Shown here piece after piece: positions 1 through 8,349 of a stretch of 37,146 nt of DNA (positions are counted from its first letter, which is position 1; the number at the start of each line of letters is the position of its first letter). The DNA comes from a virus. The stretch spans positions 1 through 37,146 of IMG/VR virus record IMGVR_UViG_3300030098_005424. One strand, given 5' to 3'. A model generated the notes under the pieces. It worked only from the letters and a program-made list of their open reading frames with translations, made no database searches and had not been told where the DNA came from. Both the position numbers and the translations under genes were made by a program.

Positions 1-412
1 GTTTCTTTCAATATTTTAACAAAAGATGAATCAACTCAGATTTTTAATGAATTAGATTCAGCACCAAATACAACAGAAAAAATGAATATTTTAAATAATA
101 TAAGAACTGTGTTTGGAGATAAAAGCGATGAATTATTTAGTACAATGTTTAATGATTCTAACAAGCCTACCGCAAGAATTTATTCGCTTGTTGGAGAATT
201 ATCAGGAAGAAATACTGGATTAGCAGTAGATATTTTAAAAGGTATGGAAAAAGAAAAGACCGGACAGATACTAACTACCGATAAATTTACAAAAAATGAT
301 ATAAAAACAAAAACTCAAGATTTATTGAATGACTTGAATATTGGTAATGATATGAAAGGCTCAATGCTTGATGCTATGTATTATTCTATTTTAAATGATG
401 GAGATATACCAA
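1..412 (+). repeat. Left copy of the imperfect terminal repeat
   Basis: The 412 bases align without gaps to 36735-37146, with 22 mismatches by hand count (about 95% identity). Both copies are in the same reading frame of the same gene. This is probably the overlap of a circular map rather than a repeat in one molecule. Confidence 0.85.
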
Positions 413-861
413 GTAATCAATTTGATGAAAGACTTAATGAAATAGCTGGTGGAACTGGCCATCCGATTTCAGGAAATGGAGGAATTTATGAATTTGATAA
501 TCATAGTGTAGTTGTTCCTAAGGAAGTAAATAAAAGAGAATTAAACAGTATAATGAATAATTTAGAAGTAAGTGTTTTTGAACAAAGTTTACAATCTACA
601 CCTCATTATACAAATGGTGAAATATTTCCAATAGAAAAAATTATTGATGATGGTGTTTATTTAGTTAATACCGGTGACCCCTATATGTTTTTTCTTACAA
701 ATGAACCAATAGAAAGTGATAAGCCAGTTCGCTTATACCACGATGCCTCTGATAACAAAGTGTTATTAGATATTAGAAAATTACTTAATTTAAATATTGA
801 GTATTTAAAATCAGAAGAATTAAAAGTACAAGAAGAATTAATAGAAAGAATAGAGGATTAA
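1..861 (+). CDS. Internal virion (ejection) protein, C-terminal part, cut by window edge
   Basis: The reading frame is open from base 1 and ends with TAA at 861, giving 286 residues of a larger protein. Its first 137 codons align without gaps to the last codons of the gene running off the right edge, so this is the 3' end of that gene; joined across a circular map the protein would be about 856 residues. It is hydrophilic and mostly helical-looking, with no recognised enzymatic motif. Its place between a gp14-like protein and an M15 peptidase plus two giant virion proteins fits an ejectosome component, as in T7 gp14-gp16. An ATG at 82 is internal and should not be taken as the start. The function is inferred from position. 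Confidence 0.75.
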   Translation, partial: VSFNILTKDESTQIFNELDSAPNTTEKMNILNNIRTVFGDKSDELFSTMFNDSNKPTARIYSLVGELSGRNTGLAVDILKGMEKEKTGQILTTDKFTKNDIKTKTQDLLNDLNIGNDMKGSMLDAMYYSILNDGDIPSNQFDERLNEIAGGTGHPISGNGGIYEFDNHSVVVPKEVNKRELNSIMNNLEVSVFEQSLQSTPHYTNGEIFPIEKIIDDGVYLVNTGDPYMFFLTNEPIESDKPVRLYHDASDNKVLLDIRKLLNLNIEYLKSEELKVQEELIERIED

Positions 862-862
862 G

Positions 863-1318
863 ATGCAGCTTACAGAAAATTTTAGTTTAAGAGAATTTAC
901 AAAATCACAAACAGCTGACCGATTAGGAATTGATAATACTCCGCCTGAAGAAATGATTCCTAAACTTACTTTTTTATGCACTCAAATTTTAGAGCCGCTC
1001 AGGAAAAGAATTGAAAAACCAATAATTATAACTTCAGGTTACAGATGCCCTGAGTTATCAAAAGCGATTGGGTCAAGTGAAAATAGTCAACATTGTAAAG
1101 GTGAGGCAGCTGACATCGAGGCCCTAGGTATGAGTACATTAAGTTTAGCTGAAATGATTATTAACCATTTTGATTTCGACCAATGTATTCTTGAATGTTA
1201 CAAACAAGGTGATATGCAATCCGGCTGGGTGCATTTTAGTTTAACATCAGGAACTAATAGAAAAGAAGTTTTAACCTATACAAAAGAAAAAGGCTATGCG
1301 AAAGGATTAGTTATTTAA
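863..1318 (+). CDS. M15-family zinc peptidase (putative endolysin or virion lysin)
   Basis: The 151-residue protein resembles the Peptidase_M15_3 family (D-Ala-D-Ala carboxypeptidase-like), which cleaves peptidoglycan peptide cross-links. The visible zinc-site pattern is H77 and D84 in the SQHCKGEAAD segment, then H124 in GWVHF. The upstream ITSGYRCPELS segment is also typical. There is no signal peptide. The ATG lies one base after the previous stop, with a GAGG element at 853-856. It sits inside the ejection-protein cluster, far from the putative holin at 13209, so it may be carried in the virion for local wall digestion during entry, act as the endolysin, or do both. Confidence 0.85.
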   Translation: MQLTENFSLREFTKSQTADRLGIDNTPPEEMIPKLTFLCTQILEPLRKRIEKPIIITSGYRCPELSKAIGSSENSQHCKGEAADIEALGMSTLSLAEMIINHFDFDQCILECYKQGDMQSGWVHFSLTSGTNRKEVLTYTKEKGYAKGLVI

Positions 1319-4300
1319 ATGGTTAGTCCATTCAATAACAATCAAGAGTCTTTAGAGTCTATTGGACTAGATAGAATACAAACTTTTGATAGACCTGAAA
1401 GTACCTATGGTGAAAGCTGGAGAATATTTAGAGAAAAATTTAAAAGGAATGATTCACCTAATTCCAGGGAATATACATTAACAAAAGTTTTACAACCAAT
1501 ATTAGATGATGTTTTTGAAAAAACTGGTAAAAGATTTCAGAATTTTGGAAATGCTCCTCAATATCCAGTTGTGGGAAAAGCCAATCCAGGCAATTTGGCT
1601 TACGATGTTGTCACTCCAACATTTGATGAAGAATTAGCAAAGTTAAATAAACATATAAAAAAATCAGGATTAGATTATGGAATTATTACTCAGGAAGATT
1701 TACTAGGAAAAGCTGGTGAATTAGCAAGAGAGTCCAGGTCAGATGCAGATGAAATATTAAAAGCTGGTGGACCATTTGGTTCTCAGGCTTTACCAACAGC
1801 GGTTAGTTATTTTGGTGATATGGTAAGTGACCCATATTATTGGCCTTTTTTATTTTATGGAAATATTACTGGTAATTTAGCTAAAGAGGCAATGGCAAAA
1901 GTTTTTGTCCAACAATTTGCAGCTGGAGCGGGTTATGAATTAGTTACTCGACCAAAAGTTGCAACTTTTAAAAAAAGTATTGGAGAAGAATACACATTAA
2001 ATGATATGGCAAAAGATGTTGGTATTGGTGGATTATCAGCTGGTGTTGGTGGTGTAACATTAAATGTATTATTTGCTGGAATTAAGAAAGCATTACCAAG
2101 TATAAAAATCCCTGAAAATCCAACAAACCAGGAGGCTCACGATATTATAAAACAAGCAGCTAGATTATTGGATCCTAATAATCCTAATGGTCATAAAATT
2201 CCTAAACAACTTATTGATGAATTAAATCCTGAAAAAAATATGGATATGGTTAATTATACATTTGGAAGTTTAAAGGATGATGATGTTATTATTAATGCCA
2301 ATCCATTTAAAGGAGCTGATGGTGAAATTGAACATATTAAATTAGTTAATGAAAGTTTAAGAAACTTAGGTGAGTACCCTGATGCAGCTCCTATAAACAA
2401 ACCTACATCACCATTAAATACAGAAAAATTTCAAACTAAAGAAAGTGTTGTTGAGGCTACTTTACCTGAGGATCAAATTAAATTTAACATTGATGAATTA
2501 GAAGTAGATGCAAAAACATTTCAATTTAAATCAGGTACAGATGAATTTGGTGTATCTGATAAAATGAAAAATGTAACAAAGTGGGAACCATTTCTTGCTG
2601 ATAAAATATTAGTATTTGAAAATAAAGCGGGGAAAAAAATTGTTGTTGATGGTCATCAAAGATTAGGTTTAGCTAAAAGAATTATAGCTCAAAATGATGG
2701 ACAAAAACCAGCATTATATGGTCATCTATTTAGAGAGGTTGATGGTTTTACAGCTCAGGAAGTTAGAACGATTGGAGCTGCAAAAAATATAGCTAATATT
2801 CAAAAGTTAAATGCTATGGATATTGCTAAAGTTTTAAAGTTAGATAAAAAAAAATTAGATTCAATCGGTATTCCTCGAACATCAGAATTTTATAAACAAG
2901 GTAATGATTTAAGTAAACTGGGAGATGATGCCTGGTTAATGATGGAGAATAAAGTTATTGATGAGAATTTTGGAGCTTTGGTTGGAAGAATGGTTGATGA
3001 TGTTGACAAACAACCAACGATTATAAAATTATTAAATGAAACAAAACCAACTAATTTAGTACAAGCTGAATCAATTATTAACCAGGCATTAAGAGCTGGT
3101 TTTAAAACTGAATCTCAAGAAACCTTATTTGGTAATCTAAAGGTTACAGAAACTTTATTTAAAGAAAGAGCTGTAATATTAGATGAAACACTAAAAAGGT
3201 TAAAAAGAGATAAGCAAGTGTTTAAAACACTCGTAGAAAATCAATCACAAATTGAATCTAAAGGAAACCAATTAGTGAAAAATATTAATAAAGAAATGGA
3301 GGTAAACAATGCCCAGGCAGAAGAAATACTCAAAAGACTTGCTCACACAACCGGAACAATCGGTGATGAACTCACCAAAGCAGCTAAAAAGTTTAAAGAA
3401 ACAAAAAGTAAACGAGCAGCTGTCGATGACCTCTCAAGAGTTATCCGAGAAGAAATACAGCGAGGCAATATCTCTAGGAGTACAGATGGCAGAATCGGAG
3501 ATGCTATTAAGGATCAAAAGACAGAAATTATGGACCCTATCCCAGAAAGAACGAATATTCAGGGATTCGATGAACCAAGAAAAGGAAATGTAGTTCAGGA
3601 ACAAGCTGACCAATTAGAAAATGTATTAAAAGAAGAAATTGGAATAGATACTCAATCGCCTACAAATCTTTCAGCATCCAAAACTGATCCGACAGTTAAA
3701 GAGGGAGCTGGTTTCCAGGATTCAGATTTTCTATCAAAAAATACTGGAGCTGCACCACCATCCTCAGTTTTTGCTAAAGATATAGGAAAGCCAATATCTC
3801 GAACACCTACAGAATCAAGAGGTTCAATGGGTGATATGAATTTTTCTGACATTATTACCTATCATAAAGTTAGTAACCTAGATGAATTATTTAAACTAGC
3901 TAATAAAAATAAAACTAATGCAAACAATACACTTACAAATATAGCACGAAAATACAAAGATGGTAAAGCAGAAATTTCAATTAAAGAAAAACAAAAATTG
4001 TTAGATAATATTGCACAAAAAAAAGAACTAGATTCAACTCATTCATTTTTAAATGAACCGGATATATTTAGAGGTAGAATTATTGTAAACAATATTGATG
4101 ATATTCAAAAGGTAGTTAATGATATTAAAAAAGATTTTGGAATTGTTAGAGAAAAAAACCTTTTAAAATCACCTACAGATACTGGTTATAGAGGGTATCA
4201 TTTACAACTAATAACTAAAGATGGATTAGGTTTTGAACTACAAATACATCATCAAAAATTATTAGATAAATTAACACAATTAAAAAAGACACCTACTTCA

Positions 4301-4633
4301 GTATATAAATTTGACAAAAATTTAAGAGCTAAATTTACTAATAAAATAAAGATTACAAAAGAAGAAGTAGATTTACTAGACCAGTATAAACTTAATGAAA
4401 AAAAAATTAATGATGAATTATACAATGAAGTTATTCAAGAAGAAAAAATGGTAGATGAATTACTTACTGACATTGAGGCAAGAAAACCAATACTTGATGA
4501 ATCAATAGAATTTCAAGAACCTAACTTACAATCAGCTGATGGTGTTATTTCAAAGAATCAAACAGTTCGAGAGGTATTTGAAGAATTTAATAAAGATAAA
4601 GAAATGTTAAATAGATTAAAGGATTGTGCTTAA
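1319..4633 (+). CDS. Large polyvalent internal virion protein with ParB-like and RelA/SpoT-like domains
   Basis: This 1104-residue protein starts directly after the M15 peptidase stop. Residues about 150-260 form a Gly/Ala-rich, partly hydrophobic segment like the N-terminal parts of phage polyvalent or internal virion proteins. Residues about 385-560 carry a ParB/sulfiredoxin-like core with the signature VVDGHQRLGLAKR at 442-454. Residues about 640-790 are charged and probably coiled. Residues about 850-990 resemble the RelA/SpoT nucleotidyltransferase fold: DIFRGRIIV near 915-923, GYRGYHL at 956-962 and ELQI at 973-976. The lysine-rich loop of active alarmone synthetases is not obvious, so activity is uncertain. 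The stop overlaps the next ATG (TAATG). It is probably delivered into the host with the DNA. Confidence 0.7.
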   Translation: MVSPFNNNQESLESIGLDRIQTFDRPESTYGESWRIFREKFKRNDSPNSREYTLTKVLQPILDDVFEKTGKRFQNFGNAPQYPVVGKANPGNLAYDVVTPTFDEELAKLNKHIKKSGLDYGIITQEDLLGKAGELARESRSDADEILKAGGPFGSQALPTAVSYFGDMVSDPYYWPFLFYGNITGNLAKEAMAKVFVQQFAAGAGYELVTRPKVATFKKSIGEEYTLNDMAKDVGIGGLSAGVGGVTLNVLFAGIKKALPSIKIPENPTNQEAHDIIKQAARLLDPNNPNGHKIPKQLIDELNPEKNMDMVNYTFGSLKDDDVIINANPFKGADGEIEHIKLVNESLRNLGEYPDAAPINKPTSPLNTEKFQTKESVVEATLPEDQIKFNIDELEVDAKTFQFKSGTDEFGVSDKMKNVTKWEPFLADKILVFENKAGKKIVVDGHQRLGLAKRIIAQNDGQKPALYGHLFREVDGFTAQEVRTIGAAKNIANIQKLNAMDIAKVLKLDKKKLDSIGIPRTSEFYKQGNDLSKLGDDAWLMMENKVIDENFGALVGRMVDDVDKQPTIIKLLNETKPTNLVQAESIINQALRAGFKTESQETLFGNLKVTETLFKERAVILDETLKRLKRDKQVFKTLVENQSQIESKGNQLVKNINKEMEVNNAQAEEILKRLAHTTGTIGDELTKAAKKFKETKSKRAAVDDLSRVIREEIQRGNISRSTDGRIGDAIKDQKTEIMDPIPERTNIQGFDEPRKGNVVQEQADQLENVLKEEIGIDTQSPTNLSASKTDPTVKEGAGFQDSDFLSKNTGAAPPSSVFAKDIGKPISRTPTESRGSMGDMNFSDIITYHKVSNLDELFKLANKNKTNANNTLTNIARKYKDGKAEISIKEKQKLLDNIAQKKELDSTHSFLNEPDIFRGRIIVNNIDDIQKVVNDIKKDFGIVREKNLLKSPTDTGYRGYHLQLITKDGLGFELQIHHQKLLDKLTQLKKTPTSVYKFDKNLRAKFTNKIKITKEEVDLLDQYKLNEKKINDELYNEVIQEEKMVDELLTDIEARKPILDESIEFQEPNLQSADGVISKNQTVREVFEEFNKDKEMLNRLKDCA

Positions 4634-7089
4634 TGAGTTTTAAAGATTGTGTAGTTAATGCTAATAAAGAGGGTAAGATGACCGATGAGCAAAAGGCTTA
4701 TGCGGATGAAGTTTATGACCAATTAGAAATGGAATTTACTAAATCATCGAGTCCTGAAAATGCAGCCTCTCGAGCTGCGAAAGAAACTTTTGATATTTTA
4801 AAAGCAGAAACAGCTCATAAAAAAAGAGTAAAGCTCTTACAGATAATGGCTCATAAAAGAATAATGGATTTTATTGACCGCTATCCTGGTAATTTAGGAA
4901 AAGCTATGCAAGCTCTTATTGCTATAAATGATCCATTTGCAAAAGGTGTATCAAACCTTGAGGCGAGAAGTGGAGCTATTAATAGATATTATCTCGGTTA
5001 TATGAATGAAGTATTAGCTAAGTTTGGTAAAGGTGTAACTGGTCGAACCAGGAATAAAGCTGAAATTAAAGATATGGTTAAAGAAATATTTGGAGAGGAT
5101 AGTGGTAATGTATCAGCAAAAGAATTAGCTCAAGCCTGGAAAGATACACATACTAAAATGAGAATTAGAGCTAATGAGGCTGGGATGAGGATTGCTGACA
5201 ACAAAGATTGGGGATTGCCACAAAAACATAATAATGAATTAGTTTTATTAGCTGGAGAAAAAGAATGGATGGATTTTGTAAGACCATTTCTTGATAAAGA
5301 AAAAATGATTAATGAACAAACTGGTCTTAAATTTACCGATGAAACTTTAGAATTAGCATTAAAAGATGTTTATGAAAAGATTAGCACTAATGGAGCTGCA
5401 ACAATTAAACCTGGAGGCTTAGGTGGCCAGGGTCAAAAAATGTTAGCTAATCGTTTACAAGACCATAGATTTTTAGTTTTTAAAGATGCTGAATCCTGGA
5501 TGAAATACCAGGAACGATTTGGAGAGCCTGATGCTTTTAATGTAATGACTAATCATATTGAAAGTATGTCAAGAACCATTGCTGAATTAGAAGTGTTAGG
5601 ACCTAATCCTACTCAAATGATGAAAAACATAAAAAGAGAAATTGAAAGAAGAAGTGCTAAATTAGTTAAAAAAGAAAAAGACAAAGTAACATCGGCAGTT
5701 AAAACAGCTGAAATTTATTATGATTATTTTCAATTAAGAATAAATGACCCGGTTAATGTTAGATTTGCAGAAACAATGAAAGGTGTAAGAAATGTTTTAT
5801 CTGCATCTCAACTTGGTAGAGCATCTATCTCAGCATTAACTGATACACAAAATGCCAGGCTAACAGCTCGTATGATTGGATTACCTCAAGTATCAATGAT
5901 GACTAATTATTTTAAAACTGTATTTGCTGGATTAAGTTCAAGAGAACGAGCAAAACTTGCAGCTCGATTAGGTGGTGGTGCTGATAACTGGATAGATACT
6001 GCAATTTTAACAGCTCGATTTAATGGTGAGGCGGCTGGTCCTGGATGGACAGCAAGAGTATCTGATATTGTTATGAGGGCAAGTGGACTAGCTCCAATGA
6101 CTCAGGGTGGTAGGCACGCTTTTTTATTAGAATTTACTGGTCATTTTGGAAGTCAGGTTGGAAAAAAATATAATGAATTAGATAAAGTATTAAGAGAATC
6201 ATTAGAGCGATATGGTATTAATGCCAATGATTGGGATCTAATTAGAACAACAAAATTAGCTGATGGAAAATATTTAGATTACCAGGCAATAGCAGCTCGA
6301 ACAGATTTACCAACTGGAAAAGCTAAGGAGCTATCAACTAAAATATTAGAGGCGATTGTCACAGAAACTGAATCAGCAATTCCATCAACAACATTTAGAG
6401 CTAAAGGAACATTATTAGGAGGTTCGAGAGCTGGTACTATATCAGGGGAATTAACTAGAAGTTTTGCTCAATACAAACAATATCCGGTAACAATAATGCA
6501 TACTATGTTTGGGCGATTTATGAACGCTAGAAGTAAATATAGAAAAATAAGTTTACTTGCTGATTTTATTATAGCTGTAACTTTAATGGGAGGTGTAAGT
6601 TTACAATTAAAAGAAATTAGTAAAGGCCGACAACCATTAAAAATGAATACAAAAGAATTTTGGGCCAAAGCATTTTTACAAGGTGGAGGTGCTGGTATAT
6701 GGGGTGATTTTATTGGACAATCTGAGGCTCGTTATGGGAGAGGATTAGGTACAGTAGCTGGAGGACCAACAGCTGGATTAGCAACAGATGTAGCTGATTT
6801 AACAGCTGGTAGTATTTTTAGAGCAGCTCGAGGTGATGATACAAATATAGGAAAAAAAGCTGTAAACTTTGTTAAACAATATACTCCTGGTAGTTCACTT
6901 TGGTATTTAAGTCTAGGATTAGAAAGAGTTGTTTTAGATAACATACAAAGAATGATTGACCCTAAAGCTGAGAAAAGATGGCGCAGGCATCAACGACAAA
7001 AATATAGAGATTATGAACAAGAATATTGGTGGAGTCCAGGAGAGAGTGTTCCCTCTGATACGCCAAATATCGGAGCCGCTTTTGAGTAA
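4633..7089 (+). CDS. Large internal virion protein
   Basis: This is an 818-residue protein. I start it at ATG 4633, which shares a base with the preceding TAA (TAATG coupling), rather than at an in-frame TTG at 4624. Residues about 1-400 are charged and helical. The C-terminal third (about 560-760) has the pattern shared by many phage internal virion and polyvalent proteins: a segment near FAQYKQYPVTIMHTMFGRF, a hydrophobic stretch ending GGVSLQLKEISKG, then a glycine-rich GGGAGIWGDF segment. The hydrophobic stretch near residues 640-660 could insert into the host membrane during ejection. No catalytic motif was recognised. It is the last gene of the ejection cluster, 48 bp before the tail fibre gene. 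Confidence 0.7.
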   Translation: MSFKDCVVNANKEGKMTDEQKAYADEVYDQLEMEFTKSSSPENAASRAAKETFDILKAETAHKKRVKLLQIMAHKRIMDFIDRYPGNLGKAMQALIAINDPFAKGVSNLEARSGAINRYYLGYMNEVLAKFGKGVTGRTRNKAEIKDMVKEIFGEDSGNVSAKELAQAWKDTHTKMRIRANEAGMRIADNKDWGLPQKHNNELVLLAGEKEWMDFVRPFLDKEKMINEQTGLKFTDETLELALKDVYEKISTNGAATIKPGGLGGQGQKMLANRLQDHRFLVFKDAESWMKYQERFGEPDAFNVMTNHIESMSRTIAELEVLGPNPTQMMKNIKREIERRSAKLVKKEKDKVTSAVKTAEIYYDYFQLRINDPVNVRFAETMKGVRNVLSASQLGRASISALTDTQNARLTARMIGLPQVSMMTNYFKTVFAGLSSRERAKLAARLGGGADNWIDTAILTARFNGEAAGPGWTARVSDIVMRASGLAPMTQGGRHAFLLEFTGHFGSQVGKKYNELDKVLRESLERYGINANDWDLIRTTKLADGKYLDYQAIAARTDLPTGKAKELSTKILEAIVTETESAIPSTTFRAKGTLLGGSRAGTISGELTRSFAQYKQYPVTIMHTMFGRFMNARSKYRKISLLADFIIAVTLMGGVSLQLKEISKGRQPLKMNTKEFWAKAFLQGGGAGIWGDFIGQSEARYGRGLGTVAGGPTAGLATDVADLTAGSIFRAARGDDTNIGKKAVNFVKQYTPGSSLWYLSLGLERVVLDNIQRMIDPKAEKRWRRHQRQKYRDYEQEYWWSPGESVPSDTPNIGAAFE

Positions 7090-7137
7090 GACTATGTTTT
7101 TAGGTATATTTAATCAATGTTTTAGAGGTATTCGCTA

Positions 7138-8346
7138 ATGGCAAATTATGCAATAACAGCTGTTGATAGGCGTGTTGTTTATACTGGTTCAGCTGGAACC
7201 GGCCCATATTCTTTTTCCTTTCCAATATTGGCCCAGACAGATTTGGCAGTTTATATTGATTCTACAAAAAAAACATTGACCAGCGATTATACTGTTTCTT
7301 TATCAACTTCTACTGGAACCGGTTCCATTACTTTTACCTCTACTCCTACTACACCAACTAGCTCAAATACTATTACTATTGTTGGTGGTAGAACAATTCA
7401 AAGAACAACTGATTTTGTTACAGCTGGGGATTTGTTAGCTAGCTCACTTAATACTGAATTAGATTCATTAACAATTTTTAATCAGCAAATTTCAGAAGAT
7501 ACAGACAGAAGTATTAAAGCTCCGGTGTATGATCCTACAACTATTGATATGACATTACCGGCTAAAGCAACAAGAGCCTCTAAATCATTAACTTTTGATT
7601 CTGATGGAAATCCATCGGTAGCAGCTTTATCAGTAGCCTCAGTAACAGTATCAACTGGATCAGCTGGTTCATCCGCATCATCATCATATAATACAACTAC
7701 TGGAGCATTAGCACTTACAATTCCTCGAGGCGATACCGGTGCAACTGGAGCATCTGGTGAAATGACTTCATTTACTTTAGCGGGTTCTTCAGGTTCAGGC
7801 CAAACAATAACTAATGGGAATACTGTAACTATAGCAGCTGGTGAGGGTATTACTACAACTGGAGGAGCAACTGATACTGTAACTATTGCCGGTGAGGATG
7901 CAACAACAAGTAATAAAGGTATAGCCTCTTTTGCTAGCGCAGATTTTTCTGTATCAAGTGGAGCTGTATCTTTAGAGGCCGCAGTTCCTAAAACTGATGA
8001 ACAAAACACTTTCACAAAAGCTCAGTTACCCTCAACATATACTGGAACTGGATTAACATTAGATTTTGATACATACCAAAATTTTATTATAACTTTAAGC
8101 TCAGGATCTAATACATTAGCAGCGCCAACTACTGAGGCATCTCAAATAGGTCAAACTGGAGTTATCATATTTATTCAACCAGGAAGTAGTAGTGCTGGAA
8201 CAGTAAGTTTACACGGAGATTATGAAACACCAGCAGCAGCTGGTTTAACTTTAAGTTCAACTAATAGTGCATACGATGTCGTACCTTATATTGTCAAAGC
8301 TGATAATTCAATTTTACTAGGTTCGCCACAACTGGCTTTTGGGTAG
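7138..8346 (+). CDS. Tail fibre protein with T7 gp17-like N-terminal domain
   Basis: A 402-residue protein. Residues 1 to about 130 match the T7 tail-fibre N-terminal (tail-attachment) domain: a short start, then VDRRVVYTG, YSFSFPI, and a VYID-type strand followed by a Ser/Thr-rich beta region. A short collagen-like stretch, RGDTGATGASGE, lies at 197-208. The rest is low-complexity Ser/Thr/Gly/Ala, typical of fibre shafts, ending in a small beta-rich C-terminal domain (about 290-402). A GAGGT element precedes the ATG. The protein is probably a connector fibre anchored to the tail, onto which the large adhesin encoded immediately downstream (3 bp gap) could assemble. Confidence 0.85.
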   Translation: MANYAITAVDRRVVYTGSAGTGPYSFSFPILAQTDLAVYIDSTKKTLTSDYTVSLSTSTGTGSITFTSTPTTPTSSNTITIVGGRTIQRTTDFVTAGDLLASSLNTELDSLTIFNQQISEDTDRSIKAPVYDPTTIDMTLPAKATRASKSLTFDSDGNPSVAALSVASVTVSTGSAGSSASSSYNTTTGALALTIPRGDTGATGASGEMTSFTLAGSSGSGQTITNGNTVTIAAGEGITTTGGATDTVTIAGEDATTSNKGIASFASADFSVSSGAVSLEAAVPKTDEQNTFTKAQLPSTYTGTGLTLDFDTYQNFIITLSSGSNTLAAPTTEASQIGQTGVIIFIQPGSSSAGTVSLHGDYETPAAAGLTLSSTNSAYDVVPYIVKADNSILLGSPQLAFG

Positions 8347-8349
8347 ATT

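Noticed and set aside
3309-3593. Alternative-frame open reading frame inside the 1104-residue protein gene
   Set aside because: It is a charged shadow of the main frame in a helical region and has no family match; the main frame is continuous through it.
6956-7138. 60-codon frame across the end of the large internal virion gene
   Set aside because: Two thirds overlap a conserved C-terminus in another frame, and no motif is visible; the remaining part covers only the 48-bp gap.
7482-8015. Antisense reading frame of 177 codons across the tail fibre gene
   Set aside because: It lies wholly opposite a clear T7-type fibre gene whose repetitive Ser/Thr/Ala codons leave the complementary strand free of stops; the product is low-complexity Val/Ala/Pro with no family resemblance.
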